Shown in pieces: positions 8,665 through 16,659 of a stretch of 57,307 nt of DNA. Both the position numbers and the translations under genes were made by a program. Below the pieces are notes generated by a model that worked only from the letters and a program-made list of their open reading frames with translations, ran no database searches and was not told the DNA's origin. The stretch is from NCBI GenBank assembly GCA_020853025.1, contig JADYZP010000019.1:1-57307 (forward strand), in the 5' to 3' direction. The stretch comes from Burkholderiales bacterium (GTDB lineage: Bacteria > Pseudomonadota > Gammaproteobacteria > Burkholderiales > Casimicrobiaceae). The first letter of the stretch is position 1. The number at the start of each line of letters is the position of its first letter.

Positions 8665-9511
8665 CGTGCAGGATCCTCCTGGTCATGTTGAACACCAGTT
8701 CCTTGCGATACCACGCCGACGCGCGAAGATCGTCGATCGGACGCACCTCGTCGCGGGCGGTCGCGGCAACCCCGTCCGCGGTCGCCGCGTCGAGCGCTGC
8801 GCCTTCGAGTGCCGCCTCGGTCCTGCGGGCCCGCAGCGGGACCGCCGCCACTGCGCCGTAGGCCACGCGAGCCTGCACCAGCGTGCGGCCGTCGCGGACG
8901 CCGCCGATGCCGATCGAGATCGCGGCAATGTCGAGCGCCGGGCGCGTGCCGAATTTGAAAAAGCGGCCGACGAAACCCGGAGGCGGCAGCGGCAGCCGGA
9001 TCGCGCACAGGAGTTCGTCCGGAGCGCGCCGGGTCCGGCCGGGACCGACAAAGAAATCGGCGAGCGGCACGCGGCGGCGTTCGACGCGCGCGCCCGGCTT
9101 CGACGCAAGCTCGGCTTCGGCGTCGAGTACCAGCAGCGGCACCAGCGTGTCGCCGGCCGGCGAGGCGTTGCAGACGTTGCCTCCTATCGTCGCCGCGTTG
9201 CGCAGCTGGTCGCTGGCGAAGTGGTCGCAGGCGTCGGCCAGCATCGCGAAGTGCTCGCCGACCAGCGGGTCGCGCATGATTTCGGTAATCGTGCACAGCG
9301 CGCCGATGCGCACCGCGCCATCGACCCTTTCGATCCGGTGCAGCTCCGCAACACGACGGACGTTGAGCAGCCCGCGCTCGAGACTCACTCGTCCCGCCTG
9401 CGTCTGCGGCATCAGATCGGTGCCTCCCGCCAGGACCGTGACGTCGCCTCCGCGCAGGTGCTCGAGCGCGTCGGAAAGCGACGTAGGAGCCCAGTAGTGC
9501 TCGACGGCCAT
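8648..9511 (-). CDS. Molybdenum hydroxylase FAD-binding (medium) subunit
   Basis: 287 residues, matching CoxM/HcrB-type subunits. The two FAD motifs are visible: VLAGGTDLMP around residue 27 and ATIGGNVCNASPAGD around residue 107. It lacks the roughly 40-residue extra [4Fe-4S] loop of true 4-hydroxybenzoyl-CoA reductase beta subunits, so electrons probably flow outward and the enzyme is an oxidising hydroxylase. It begins 2 bp after the mutase gene and overlaps the iron-sulfur gene, making one translational unit of three subunits. Confidence 0.9.
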   Translation of the reverse strand: MAVEHYWAPTSLSDALEHLRGGDVTVLAGGTDLMPQTQAGRVSLERGLLNVRRVAELHRIERVDGAVRIGALCTITEIMRDPLVGEHFAMLADACDHFASDQLRNAATIGGNVCNASPAGDTLVPLLVLDAEAELASKPGARVERRRVPLADFFVGPGRTRRAPDELLCAIRLPLPPPGFVGRFFKFGTRPALDIAAISIGIGGVRDGRTLVQARVAYGAVAAVPLRARRTEAALEGAALDAATADGVAATARDEVRPIDDLRASAWYRKELVFNMTRRILHDVAEA

Positions 9512-9513
9512 GG

Positions 9514-11130
9514 TCAGTCCTCGAAACGCACGGGCTCGCGGTAGCGCCCGACTACCGCGGTCAGCACGGCCGTGATCTCGCCCACACTCGCGTAAGCCTT
9601 CACGGCGGTGACGATCGCCGGCATCGTGTTGACGCCTTCGGATACCGCGCGGCGCACTTCGTCGAGCGACCGGGCAACCGCGGCGTTATCGCGCGTCGTG
9701 CGCACGTCGGCGAGTCGCGCGACCTGCGCACGGGCGTCGGCGGCGTCGTAGGGATGAAATTCGACCTGCGGATCCTCGCCTTCGGTCCGGTAGCAGTTGA
9801 CGCCGACCTTGCGCATACGGCCCGACTCGAGGTCGCGCTGCCGGCGGTAGGCCTGCGCCGACACCTGCGACTGGATCGCGCCGCTGGCGATCAGCGAGAC
9901 GATGCCACCACGGGCGTCGACGTCGGCGACGACATTCTCCATCTCGCTGCGCATCTGGTTGGTCAGCGTCTCGATGTAGTACGAGCCGCCCAGCGGATCG
10001 ACGGTGTCGCACAGTCCCATCTCCTCGATGAGCAGCTGCATCGTCCGCAGCGAGATGCGCTGCGCGTATGCGCTCGGGATCGTGTACGCCTCGTCGTAGC
10101 AGCACAGCGCCATCGTCTGCGCGCCCGACAGCGCGCTGATCAGCGCGTAGTAGGCGCCGCGCACGATGTTGAGTTCGGGTTGCTCGTGTGTCAGTCCGCT
10201 GCCGCCGCCGCCGGCGATCATCCGCAGCCACATCGAGCCCGGCTTTTGCGCCGCGTAGCGCTCGTGGACGATTTTCGCCCACAGGCCGCGGCCGGCACGG
10301 AATTTCGCGACCTGTTCGAAGAGGTTGCCGAAAATATTGAAATTGAACGAGAGGCGGCCGGCGAACTCGTCGATGGCCATACCCCGCCGCAGCACCTCGT
10401 CGGCGTAAGCGCAGGCGATGCAGAACGCGTAGGCCATTTCCTGCGCCGGATTCGCACCGGACTCGCGGATGTGGTAGCCGCATACCGACACCGGGCTGTA
10501 CTTGGGCGCGTGCTCGGCGCAGTACTCGATGGTGTCGCCGACGAGCTTCAGCGACGGCTCGACCGGGAAGATCCACGTTCCCCGGCCGATGAACTCCTTC
10601 AGGATGTCGTTCTGTGCGGTTCCGCGCAGCTTGCGCAAGTCGAAGCCCCGCCGCTCGGCCATCGCGAGGTACATCGCGATGAGGATCGCCGCGGCGCCGT
10701 TGATCGTCAGCGACACGGTGATGCGGTCGAGGTCGATGCCGTCGAAGGCGGTCTCGAAGTCGCGCAGCGTGTCGACCGCCATGCCGACGCGGCCCACCTC
10801 GCCTTCGGCCTGCGGATCGTCGGAGTCCATGCCGCACTGGGTCGGCAGGTCGAAGGCGACGTTCAGCCCCGTCTGTCCGTTGGCGATCAGGTACTTGAAG
10901 CGTGCGTTGGTGTCGGCGGCGTTGCCGAAGCCCGTGTACTGCCGCATCGTCCACGGCTGCTTGCGAAACATCAGCGGATGGATGCCGCGGGTGAACGGGT
11001 ATTCGCCGGGCAGCCCCAGCATCGAGAGTCCGCCGCTGGCGGCGACGTCGTCCCCGGTGTAGAGCGGCTGGATCGAAATGCCGGACTCGTTGACCACCGC
11101 TGCGATATCCGGAGGAAGGCGATCGTTCAT
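9514..11130 (-). CDS. B12-dependent acyl-CoA mutase, large (catalytic) subunit
   Basis: 538 residues, the catalytic TIM-barrel half of a methylmalonyl-CoA-mutase-family enzyme without the cobalamin domain. Visible signatures are RQYTGFG (Tyr65), GTAQNDILKEF, GRGTW (Arg183) and CGYHIRESGA (His220). Tyr65 and Arg183 align with Tyr89 and Arg207 of methylmalonyl-CoA mutase, with identical spacing to the His. Those residues hold the substrate carboxylate, whereas isobutyryl-CoA mutases have Phe and Gln. This points to a substrate like methylmalonyl-CoA or another dicarboxylic acyl-CoA. The ATG at 11130 overlaps the stop of the B12-binding subunit gene (ATGA), so the split subunits are made together. 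Confidence 0.9.
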   Translation of the reverse strand: MNDRLPPDIAAVVNESGISIQPLYTGDDVAASGGLSMLGLPGEYPFTRGIHPLMFRKQPWTMRQYTGFGNAADTNARFKYLIANGQTGLNVAFDLPTQCGMDSDDPQAEGEVGRVGMAVDTLRDFETAFDGIDLDRITVSLTINGAAAILIAMYLAMAERRGFDLRKLRGTAQNDILKEFIGRGTWIFPVEPSLKLVGDTIEYCAEHAPKYSPVSVCGYHIRESGANPAQEMAYAFCIACAYADEVLRRGMAIDEFAGRLSFNFNIFGNLFEQVAKFRAGRGLWAKIVHERYAAQKPGSMWLRMIAGGGGSGLTHEQPELNIVRGAYYALISALSGAQTMALCCYDEAYTIPSAYAQRISLRTMQLLIEEMGLCDTVDPLGGSYYIETLTNQMRSEMENVVADVDARGGIVSLIASGAIQSQVSAQAYRRQRDLESGRMRKVGVNCYRTEGEDPQVEFHPYDAADARAQVARLADVRTTRDNAAVARSLDEVRRAVSEGVNTMPAIVTAVKAYASVGEITAVLTAVVGRYREPVRFED

Positions 11131-11567
11131 GAGTGCGTGTCCTCGAGCTTGCGCAGCGCATCGCCGGCGTGGCTTTCTATGAAAGCAGTGATGTCGTCGA
11201 GGCGCGAGCCGGTCGGGAACACACCCGCAAAGCCGAGCGCGCGCAACGCCTCGTGGTCCTGCCTGGGCAGGTTGCCGCCGATGATCCACAGCTTGTCGTC
11301 GAGCCCGGCGTCGTCGAGCAGCGGCTTCAAGCGACGGCAGAACGCGAGGTGCGATCCCGCCATGCTGGACAGCGCGATCACGTCGACGTCTTCCTCGAGC
11401 GCGATCTGCGTCACCGCCTCCGGGGTCTGGCGCAGGCCGGTGTAGATGACCTCCATGCCGGCGGCCAAGAGCGCGCGCACGACGACCTTCGCACCCTGGT
11501 CGTGCCCATCGAGCCCCGGCTTGGCGAGGACCACCTTGATCGGCCGCTCGCGCGCTGTCGTACTCAT
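11127..11567 (-). CDS. B12-binding small subunit of acyl-CoA mutase
   Basis: 146 residues forming only the cobalamin domain. The base-off/His-on motif DGHDQG has the cobalt-ligating His at residue 22, followed by ALSSMAG and IIGGN loops that hold the nucleotide tail. It is the partner of the large subunit immediately downstream, with a 4-base ATGA overlap. Separate small subunits of this kind occur in isobutyryl- and 2-hydroxyisobutyryl-CoA mutases and in archaeal methylmalonyl-CoA mutases. It starts 4 bp after the acyl-CoA dehydrogenase gene. Confidence 0.93.
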   Translation of the reverse strand: MSTTARERPIKVVLAKPGLDGHDQGAKVVVRALLAAGMEVIYTGLRQTPEAVTQIALEEDVDVIALSSMAGSHLAFCRRLKPLLDDAGLDDKLWIIGGNLPRQDHEALRALGFAGVFPTGSRLDDITAFIESHAGDALRKLEDTHS

Positions 11568-11571
11568 GCTG

Positions 11572-12705
11572 TCACCTCGACATCTCCTTGGCGATGATGA
11601 GCTTCAGGATCTCGCTCGTGCCGCCGCCGATGAGCGTGAAGCGCACGTCGCGCAGGTAGCGCTGCACCGGGAACTCCATCGCGTAGCCGTACGACGCCAG
11701 CACGCGCGCCGCCTGGTCGCAGATGCGCGCCGCCGCTTCGCTGGCGAAGAGCTTGGCCATCGCCGCCTCCTTCTGATGCGGCACGCCGGCATCGTGGCAC
11801 CATGCGGCATGATGCACCAGGTGAATGGCCGCCTCGCAGTCGGTTGCCATTTCCGCCAGCTTCGACTGGATCGCCTGGAAGCGGTTGATCGGCTTGCCGA
11901 ACTGCTGCCGCTCGCCGGCGTAGCGCGTCGCCTCCGCGAGTGCCGCGCGGGCGACACCCAGCGCCATCGCGCCGGTGACGATGCGGATTTCCGCCAGCGT
12001 CGTCTTCAGATGCACGTCGCCGTCGCCGTCGGCACGCGACAGCCGATGGCTGTCGGGAACGAAGCAGTCGGCGAACGCGAGCTCGGAGGTCGGCAGCGCC
12101 CATACGCCCATTTTCTCGATCGGCCGCCCGACGGTGACGCCGTGAAAATCGCGCTCGACCAGGAAGATCGTGAGCTTGCGCGCCTCGCCGGCGCGGGCGA
12201 ACACCGTGAAAAAGTCGGCGACCGGCGCGGCGGTCACCCAGGTCTTCTGGCCATCGAGCACGTAGCCGCCCTCGACCTTGCGCGCCGTCGTCGCGATGCC
12301 GTCGAGGTCCGATCCGGCGTTGGGCTCGGTCATGCAGATCGCGCCGATCTTCTCGCCGGCAAGCGCGGGGACAAACAGCCGGTCGATGATGTCGGCGTTG
12401 CCGAGCAGCTGCAGGAACTTGGTCCCCATCAGCGCCTGCATCGCCGCGCAGCCGGCGAGCGACAGCGAACCGCGGGCGATTTCGGCAAGCGCCAGGCAAA
12501 ACGTCGACAGGTCAAGACCCAGTCCGCCGGAAGCCTCCGGGTAGCGCATCCTGAAGAATCCCAGGTCCGCGAGCTGGCGGACGAATTCGCGCGGGTACAC
12601 GTGTGCGTCGTCGATCGCCGCAGCGCGAGGCGCCACCTCCACGTCGACGAAGCGCGCGAAGGTGTCGCGGATCTGCTGCTGTTCCGGGGTCAGCGCGAAG
12701 TCCAT
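11572..12705 (-). CDS. Acyl-CoA dehydrogenase family protein with unusual active-site Glu position
   Basis: 377 residues with the usual three-part fold: an N-terminal helical domain, the CMTEPNAGSD strand near residue 124, WVTAA near 156, and the C-terminal RQQFGKPI helix. It should form a trans-2,3 double bond in an acyl-CoA using FAD and pass electrons to ETF. The C-terminal motif reads IGGGTSEI, so Gly361 replaces the catalytic Glu of the IYEGT motif. The alternative Glu of isovaleryl- and long-chain enzymes aligns with Ile240; the nearest Glu is residue 239. The base may be shifted by one residue, or the reaction may differ from simple dehydrogenation. Confidence 0.85.
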   Translation of the reverse strand: MDFALTPEQQQIRDTFARFVDVEVAPRAAAIDDAHVYPREFVRQLADLGFFRMRYPEASGGLGLDLSTFCLALAEIARGSLSLAGCAAMQALMGTKFLQLLGNADIIDRLFVPALAGEKIGAICMTEPNAGSDLDGIATTARKVEGGYVLDGQKTWVTAAPVADFFTVFARAGEARKLTIFLVERDFHGVTVGRPIEKMGVWALPTSELAFADCFVPDSHRLSRADGDGDVHLKTTLAEIRIVTGAMALGVARAALAEATRYAGERQQFGKPINRFQAIQSKLAEMATDCEAAIHLVHHAAWCHDAGVPHQKEAAMAKLFASEAAARICDQAARVLASYGYAMEFPVQRYLRDVRFTLIGGGTSEILKLIIAKEMSR

Positions 12706-12717
12706 CGCAGTGCCTGC

Positions 12718-14499
12718 CTACTCGGCGCCCGCCGAACCCGCCCGTGGACGCTCGTCCACCGCAGCGGAGGCGCCCGGATCGAGCGGCAACGGGAGGTCGT
12801 CGGTCAATCCGTAGACGGAGCGCGCCGCGGCCTCCGAGATCACGCCGTTGCGAACCTCCTCGCGGACCAGCGCACGCTCGCGCCGCAACGGGTCGCCGTA
12901 GCCGCCGCCGCCGCCGGCCTGCTGGTGGTAGATCGTTCCCATCGGCACGCCGGTGATGAGATCCTTGTTCTTCGGCACGACGGTGCGCCCATCCGGATAG
13001 GTCAGGCGGATGAAATTGAGCGTCCCCTTGCCGCCGCCGAAGAGCCCGAACGCAGGCTCGAAGTCGCCGTCGCCGAAGGTGACCAGCTGCGTGTCGGCCG
13101 ATCCGATCCGAAACAGGGTCTCGACGCCAAGGCCCCCGCGCCACTGCCCTGCACCCGCCGAATCCTGCAGGTACTCGTGGCGGAGAAGCAGGTGCGGCGT
13201 CTGCTGCTCGAACATCTCGTAGTCCTGGTCGAGCAGGCCTCCCGACGCGTCGATCATCCCGATGTGATCGTAGCCGTCGGTGCCACGCATCGCGCCGGAG
13301 CCTCCCTTCAATCCCATGAAGCCGATGTCGACGTACTTGTCTTTTTTTTCCGGATCGATGCCGGTCGTCAGCGAGCAAAGCAGGTTGTTCCAGCCGGCGG
13401 TGACGCGGTCGGGGAGCGCGGGGGCAAGCGCGCGCTGGATCGCGTCGGCGTTCGGTGGACACAGGTGGTTGCCGAAGGTGGTCGCCTTCGGGTACGAAGC
13501 GTTGAGCAGCGTGCCCTCGGGGATCACGATCTCGACCGGCTCGACCATCCCCTCGTTGTGCGGGATGTCGGGATTGATCATCTGCAGCAGCGTCAGGATC
13601 GTCGCCGATGCGCTCGACGTGAAGGTTCCGTTGACGAAGCCGTTGGTCTGCGCGTCGGTGCGCGAGTAGTCGAAGCGGATACGTCGATCCTCGACGTCGA
13701 TGTCGACGCGAATCGTGAACTTCGAGCCCTCGTGGCGGCCGTCGTAGTAGACCAGGCCCTCGCCCGAGTAGCGGCCGTTCGGGATGTTCGCGATCTCGGC
13801 CTCCATCATCCGGCGCGTGGCCTCGAACAGCGCCGACTTGTGCGCGTCGAAATGCCTGTGGCCGTACTTGCCGAGCAGCTCGACGAAGCGCCGTTCGCCG
13901 ATCGTGCAGGCGCCGATCTCGGCTTGCATGTCGTGGCGCACGATGTCGAAGCGGATGTTGGCGAATATCAGCTCCCAGACGTCGCGGCGCAGCTTGCCCT
14001 TCTCGATCACCTTGATCGCCGGGATGCGCAGCGCCTCCTGCCACACTTCGGTCGCGTTCGGGTTGTAGCCGCCGGCGACCGCGCCGCCGATGTCGGCCTG
14101 GTGACCCTTGACCGCGGTCCAGGCGACGAGCCGGCCCTCGAAGAACACCGGCTTGAAGGCGGCGACGTCGTTGTTCTGGTTGCCGAGACTGAACACGTCG
14201 TTGTGGAAAAAGACGTCGCCCGGGTAGATCTCGTCGCCGAAGGTCGCCTTGATGTGCTTGCACACGGGCGCCAGCGAGAAGGCGAGGATCGGCAGGTTCT
14301 CGGTCTGCTCCAGCATCCTGCCGTCGGAGTCGTAGAGGCCGGTGACGAAGTCCTTCGCCTCGCAGAGGATCGGCGAGCGCGTCGTCTGCTGCATCGAAAT
14401 GCTCATCTCGTCGGTGATCGACTTGAAGGTCCTCGCGTACACCGACAACAGGATCGGGTCGATCTTCACGCTGTCGTCCTGCATGCCGTCCGCTTTCAC
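12718..14499 (-). CDS. Hydantoinase B / acetone-carboxylase alpha-type subunit (HyuB family)
   Basis: 593 residues. I choose GTG at 14499: it has GGGAGG 7 bases upstream and overlaps the hyuA stop as GTGA. An ATG at 14484 is the alternative. The family opening is visible (KIDPILLSVYARTFKSITDEM), as are GDVFFHND, GHQADIGG and a glycine-rich C-terminus (GGGGGYGDP). HyuA/HyuB-family pairs either open cyclic amides (hydantoin, 5-oxoproline) or carboxylate ketones (acetone, acetophenone) with ATP. The CoA-ester context suits either a lactam-opening or a carboxylating role; sequence alone does not decide. Confidence 0.88.
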   Translation of the reverse strand: MKADGMQDDSVKIDPILLSVYARTFKSITDEMSISMQQTTRSPILCEAKDFVTGLYDSDGRMLEQTENLPILAFSLAPVCKHIKATFGDEIYPGDVFFHNDVFSLGNQNNDVAAFKPVFFEGRLVAWTAVKGHQADIGGAVAGGYNPNATEVWQEALRIPAIKVIEKGKLRRDVWELIFANIRFDIVRHDMQAEIGACTIGERRFVELLGKYGHRHFDAHKSALFEATRRMMEAEIANIPNGRYSGEGLVYYDGRHEGSKFTIRVDIDVEDRRIRFDYSRTDAQTNGFVNGTFTSSASATILTLLQMINPDIPHNEGMVEPVEIVIPEGTLLNASYPKATTFGNHLCPPNADAIQRALAPALPDRVTAGWNNLLCSLTTGIDPEKKDKYVDIGFMGLKGGSGAMRGTDGYDHIGMIDASGGLLDQDYEMFEQQTPHLLLRHEYLQDSAGAGQWRGGLGVETLFRIGSADTQLVTFGDGDFEPAFGLFGGGKGTLNFIRLTYPDGRTVVPKNKDLITGVPMGTIYHQQAGGGGGYGDPLRRERALVREEVRNGVISEAAARSVYGLTDDLPLPLDPGASAAVDERPRAGSAGAE

Positions 14500-16640
14500 G
14501 CTGCCGCCTCCCACGCTTTCGCCTCCGTCCGGCGCGAGCGCGATACCGACGCGATCAGGTCTTCGCGGTCCTTGCAGTAGAGCACGAGCGAACCGTAGCG
14601 GTCGACGATCGCGTCCCAGCCCGCGGTCAGCACGATCGCGGTCGTCACTTCCTCGACGATCGCGGGTCCGGAGATGCGCTGGCCGAAGCGAAGCTTGTGA
14701 CCGTCGTAGACCGCGACGCTGCGAAACGCGCCGTCTTCGGGCACATACGCGTCGCGCCGGCCTTTGATCGCGGCCGACGCGTCGTCGTCGCACCAGTCCT
14801 CTTCGGGATGGCGCGGCTTGTCGACCGCCCCGGTCGCCTGCACGCGAATGTTGATAATCTCGACCGGCGCGTTCTCGTGCTCGAGCGAGTAACCGTAGAG
14901 CCGGTTGTGCTCGCGGTGCAGCCCCGCGGCGACCGCTGCCGCGTCGCGGCTGGCGATCGCCTCGCGCGACACGTCGACGCCGACCTCGTGGTACTGCTTG
15001 ACGTAGCGGCAGTCGAGGCGCACGGCGTAGCGGCGTCGCGACTGCGAAATTCCCTCGGCTTCGAGCTGCTGCTCACCCTCGGCGATCATGGCGTCGACGA
15101 GCGCGCCCAGGCGCGACCAGTCGAGTGTCGCGAGCGTGGACACGAAGGTGCGCACGAAGTCGTGCTGCAGATCCGAAAGCAGCATCCCCATCGCGCACAG
15201 CACCGACGACTCGCGCGGCACGATCTGCAACGGAATCTCGAGTTCGTTGCAGATCTGGCAGGAGTGGATCGGGCCGGCGCCGCCGGCGGCGACGAAGGGG
15301 AACTCGCGCGGATCCCATCCACGCTTGATCGTCACCTCGCGCACGCCCTGCGCCATGTTGTTGCAGACGACCCGGAACATGCCTGCCGCCGCATCCTCGA
15401 TCGAGAGACCCATCGGTTCGGCGATGTGGCGGCGGATCGCCTCGCGCGCGGCGGCGACCGACAGGCGCATCCGGCCGCCGGCGAAGTAGTCGGGATCGAG
15501 ATAGCCGAGCACCAGGTTGGCGTCGGTCGATGCCGGCAGCGTGCCGCCCTTCTGGTAGCAGGCGGGGCCGGGATCGGCGCCCGCACTCTGCGGTCCCATC
15601 CGCAGCATGCCGCCCGGGTCGAGCCAGCCGATCGATCCGCCGCCGGCGCCGATGGTGTGGATGTCGAGCATCGGCAGCGCGATCTTGTGGCGCGCGATCT
15701 CGCCGTCGCTGACCTGCAGCGGCGCGCCGACCGCCGCCGAAGCCTCGAAGCTCGTGCCGCCCATGTCGGTCGTGATCGCACGATCGGCGCCCAGCGCCTT
15801 CGCGTAGAACAGGCCGGCAACGGGTCCGCCGGCCGGTCCCGACAGCAGCGTCAGCGCGGGAGACGACCGCGCGACTTCGGGCGCCATCACGCCGCCGTTG
15901 CTCTGCATGATGAGCAGCGTTCCACGAAAGCCCGTGCCCGCGAGCCGGCGCACGAGCTGCTCGACATAGCGGTTGAGCTTGGGGCCGACGTAGGAGTTGA
16001 GCGCGGTCGTCGAGACGCGCTCGTAGAAGCGGATCGACGGCAGCAGCGTCGACGAGACGGTCAGGAATGCGTCGGGCATCGCCGCGCGCACGCGGTCGGC
16101 CGCCGCGGCTTCGTGCGCGGCGTTGGCGTAGGAGTGCATGAAGCAGATCGACACCGCCTCCACGCCTTCGCGTTGAAACTCCGCGATCGCCGCGTCGATG
16201 CCGTCGAGGTCGAGGGGAACGATCTCGCGACCGCCACGGTCGAGGCGGCCCTTGATGCCGGCGCGCAAATGTCGCGGCACCAGCGGTTTCACGTTCGTGT
16301 AGGTGTTGTCGTACTGCTCCTCGCGGATGCCGCGCCGCATCTCGAGCGCGTCGCGCACGCCTTCGGTCGTCAGCAGCGCCGACCTGGCACCCGTTCCGGT
16401 CAGCGTGGCGTTGGTGGCGACGGTCGTGCCATGGACGATGGTCTCGATCGACGCGGCGAAGGCATCGACACTTCGCGCCGGTTCGACCATCGCCGCCAGC
16501 TCGGCAAGGCCCGTCACCACGGCGATCGAAGGATCCCCCGGCGTCGAGAGCACCTTGTGCAGCAGCGGCGGCGCATCGTCGCGGGTCAGGATGAAGTCGG
16601 TGAACGTTCCGCCGACGTCGATGCCGATTCTCGCGCCCAT
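14496..16640 (-). CDS. Hydantoinase A / oxoprolinase family ATP-dependent subunit (HyuA family)
   Basis: 714 residues from ATG 16640, which has AAAGGAA upstream. The ASKHA-type ATP fold is clear: GIDVGGTFTDF at the N-terminus, VHGTTVATNA, TTDMGGTS, a GAGGGSIGW loop and AAGGAGP. This subunit activates the substrate by phosphorylation; HyuB, encoded immediately downstream with a 4-base overlap, completes the reaction. Relatives include N-methylhydantoinase, 5-oxoprolinase and acetophenone carboxylase. It starts 19 bp after the acyl-CoA synthetase gene. Confidence 0.9.
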   Translation of the reverse strand: MGARIGIDVGGTFTDFILTRDDAPPLLHKVLSTPGDPSIAVVTGLAELAAMVEPARSVDAFAASIETIVHGTTVATNATLTGTGARSALLTTEGVRDALEMRRGIREEQYDNTYTNVKPLVPRHLRAGIKGRLDRGGREIVPLDLDGIDAAIAEFQREGVEAVSICFMHSYANAAHEAAAADRVRAAMPDAFLTVSSTLLPSIRFYERVSTTALNSYVGPKLNRYVEQLVRRLAGTGFRGTLLIMQSNGGVMAPEVARSSPALTLLSGPAGGPVAGLFYAKALGADRAITTDMGGTSFEASAAVGAPLQVSDGEIARHKIALPMLDIHTIGAGGGSIGWLDPGGMLRMGPQSAGADPGPACYQKGGTLPASTDANLVLGYLDPDYFAGGRMRLSVAAAREAIRRHIAEPMGLSIEDAAAGMFRVVCNNMAQGVREVTIKRGWDPREFPFVAAGGAGPIHSCQICNELEIPLQIVPRESSVLCAMGMLLSDLQHDFVRTFVSTLATLDWSRLGALVDAMIAEGEQQLEAEGISQSRRRYAVRLDCRYVKQYHEVGVDVSREAIASRDAAAVAAGLHREHNRLYGYSLEHENAPVEIINIRVQATGAVDKPRHPEEDWCDDDASAAIKGRRDAYVPEDGAFRSVAVYDGHKLRFGQRISGPAIVEEVTTAIVLTAGWDAIVDRYGSLVLYCKDREDLIASVSRSRRTEAKAWEAAA

Positions 16641-16659
16641 CAAGGTTCCTTTCGGTCTT

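Noticed and set aside
5792..9511. Molybdenum enzyme as true 4-hydroxybenzoyl-CoA reductase (hcrABC)
   Set aside because: The FAD subunit lacks the extra [4Fe-4S] loop needed for the reducing direction, so only the general hydroxylase family is supported.
11131..11289. Longer start for the B12 mutase large subunit
   Set aside because: It would overlap most of the C-terminal coding part of the small subunit gene in another frame; ATG 11130 with the ATGA overlap is a better fit.
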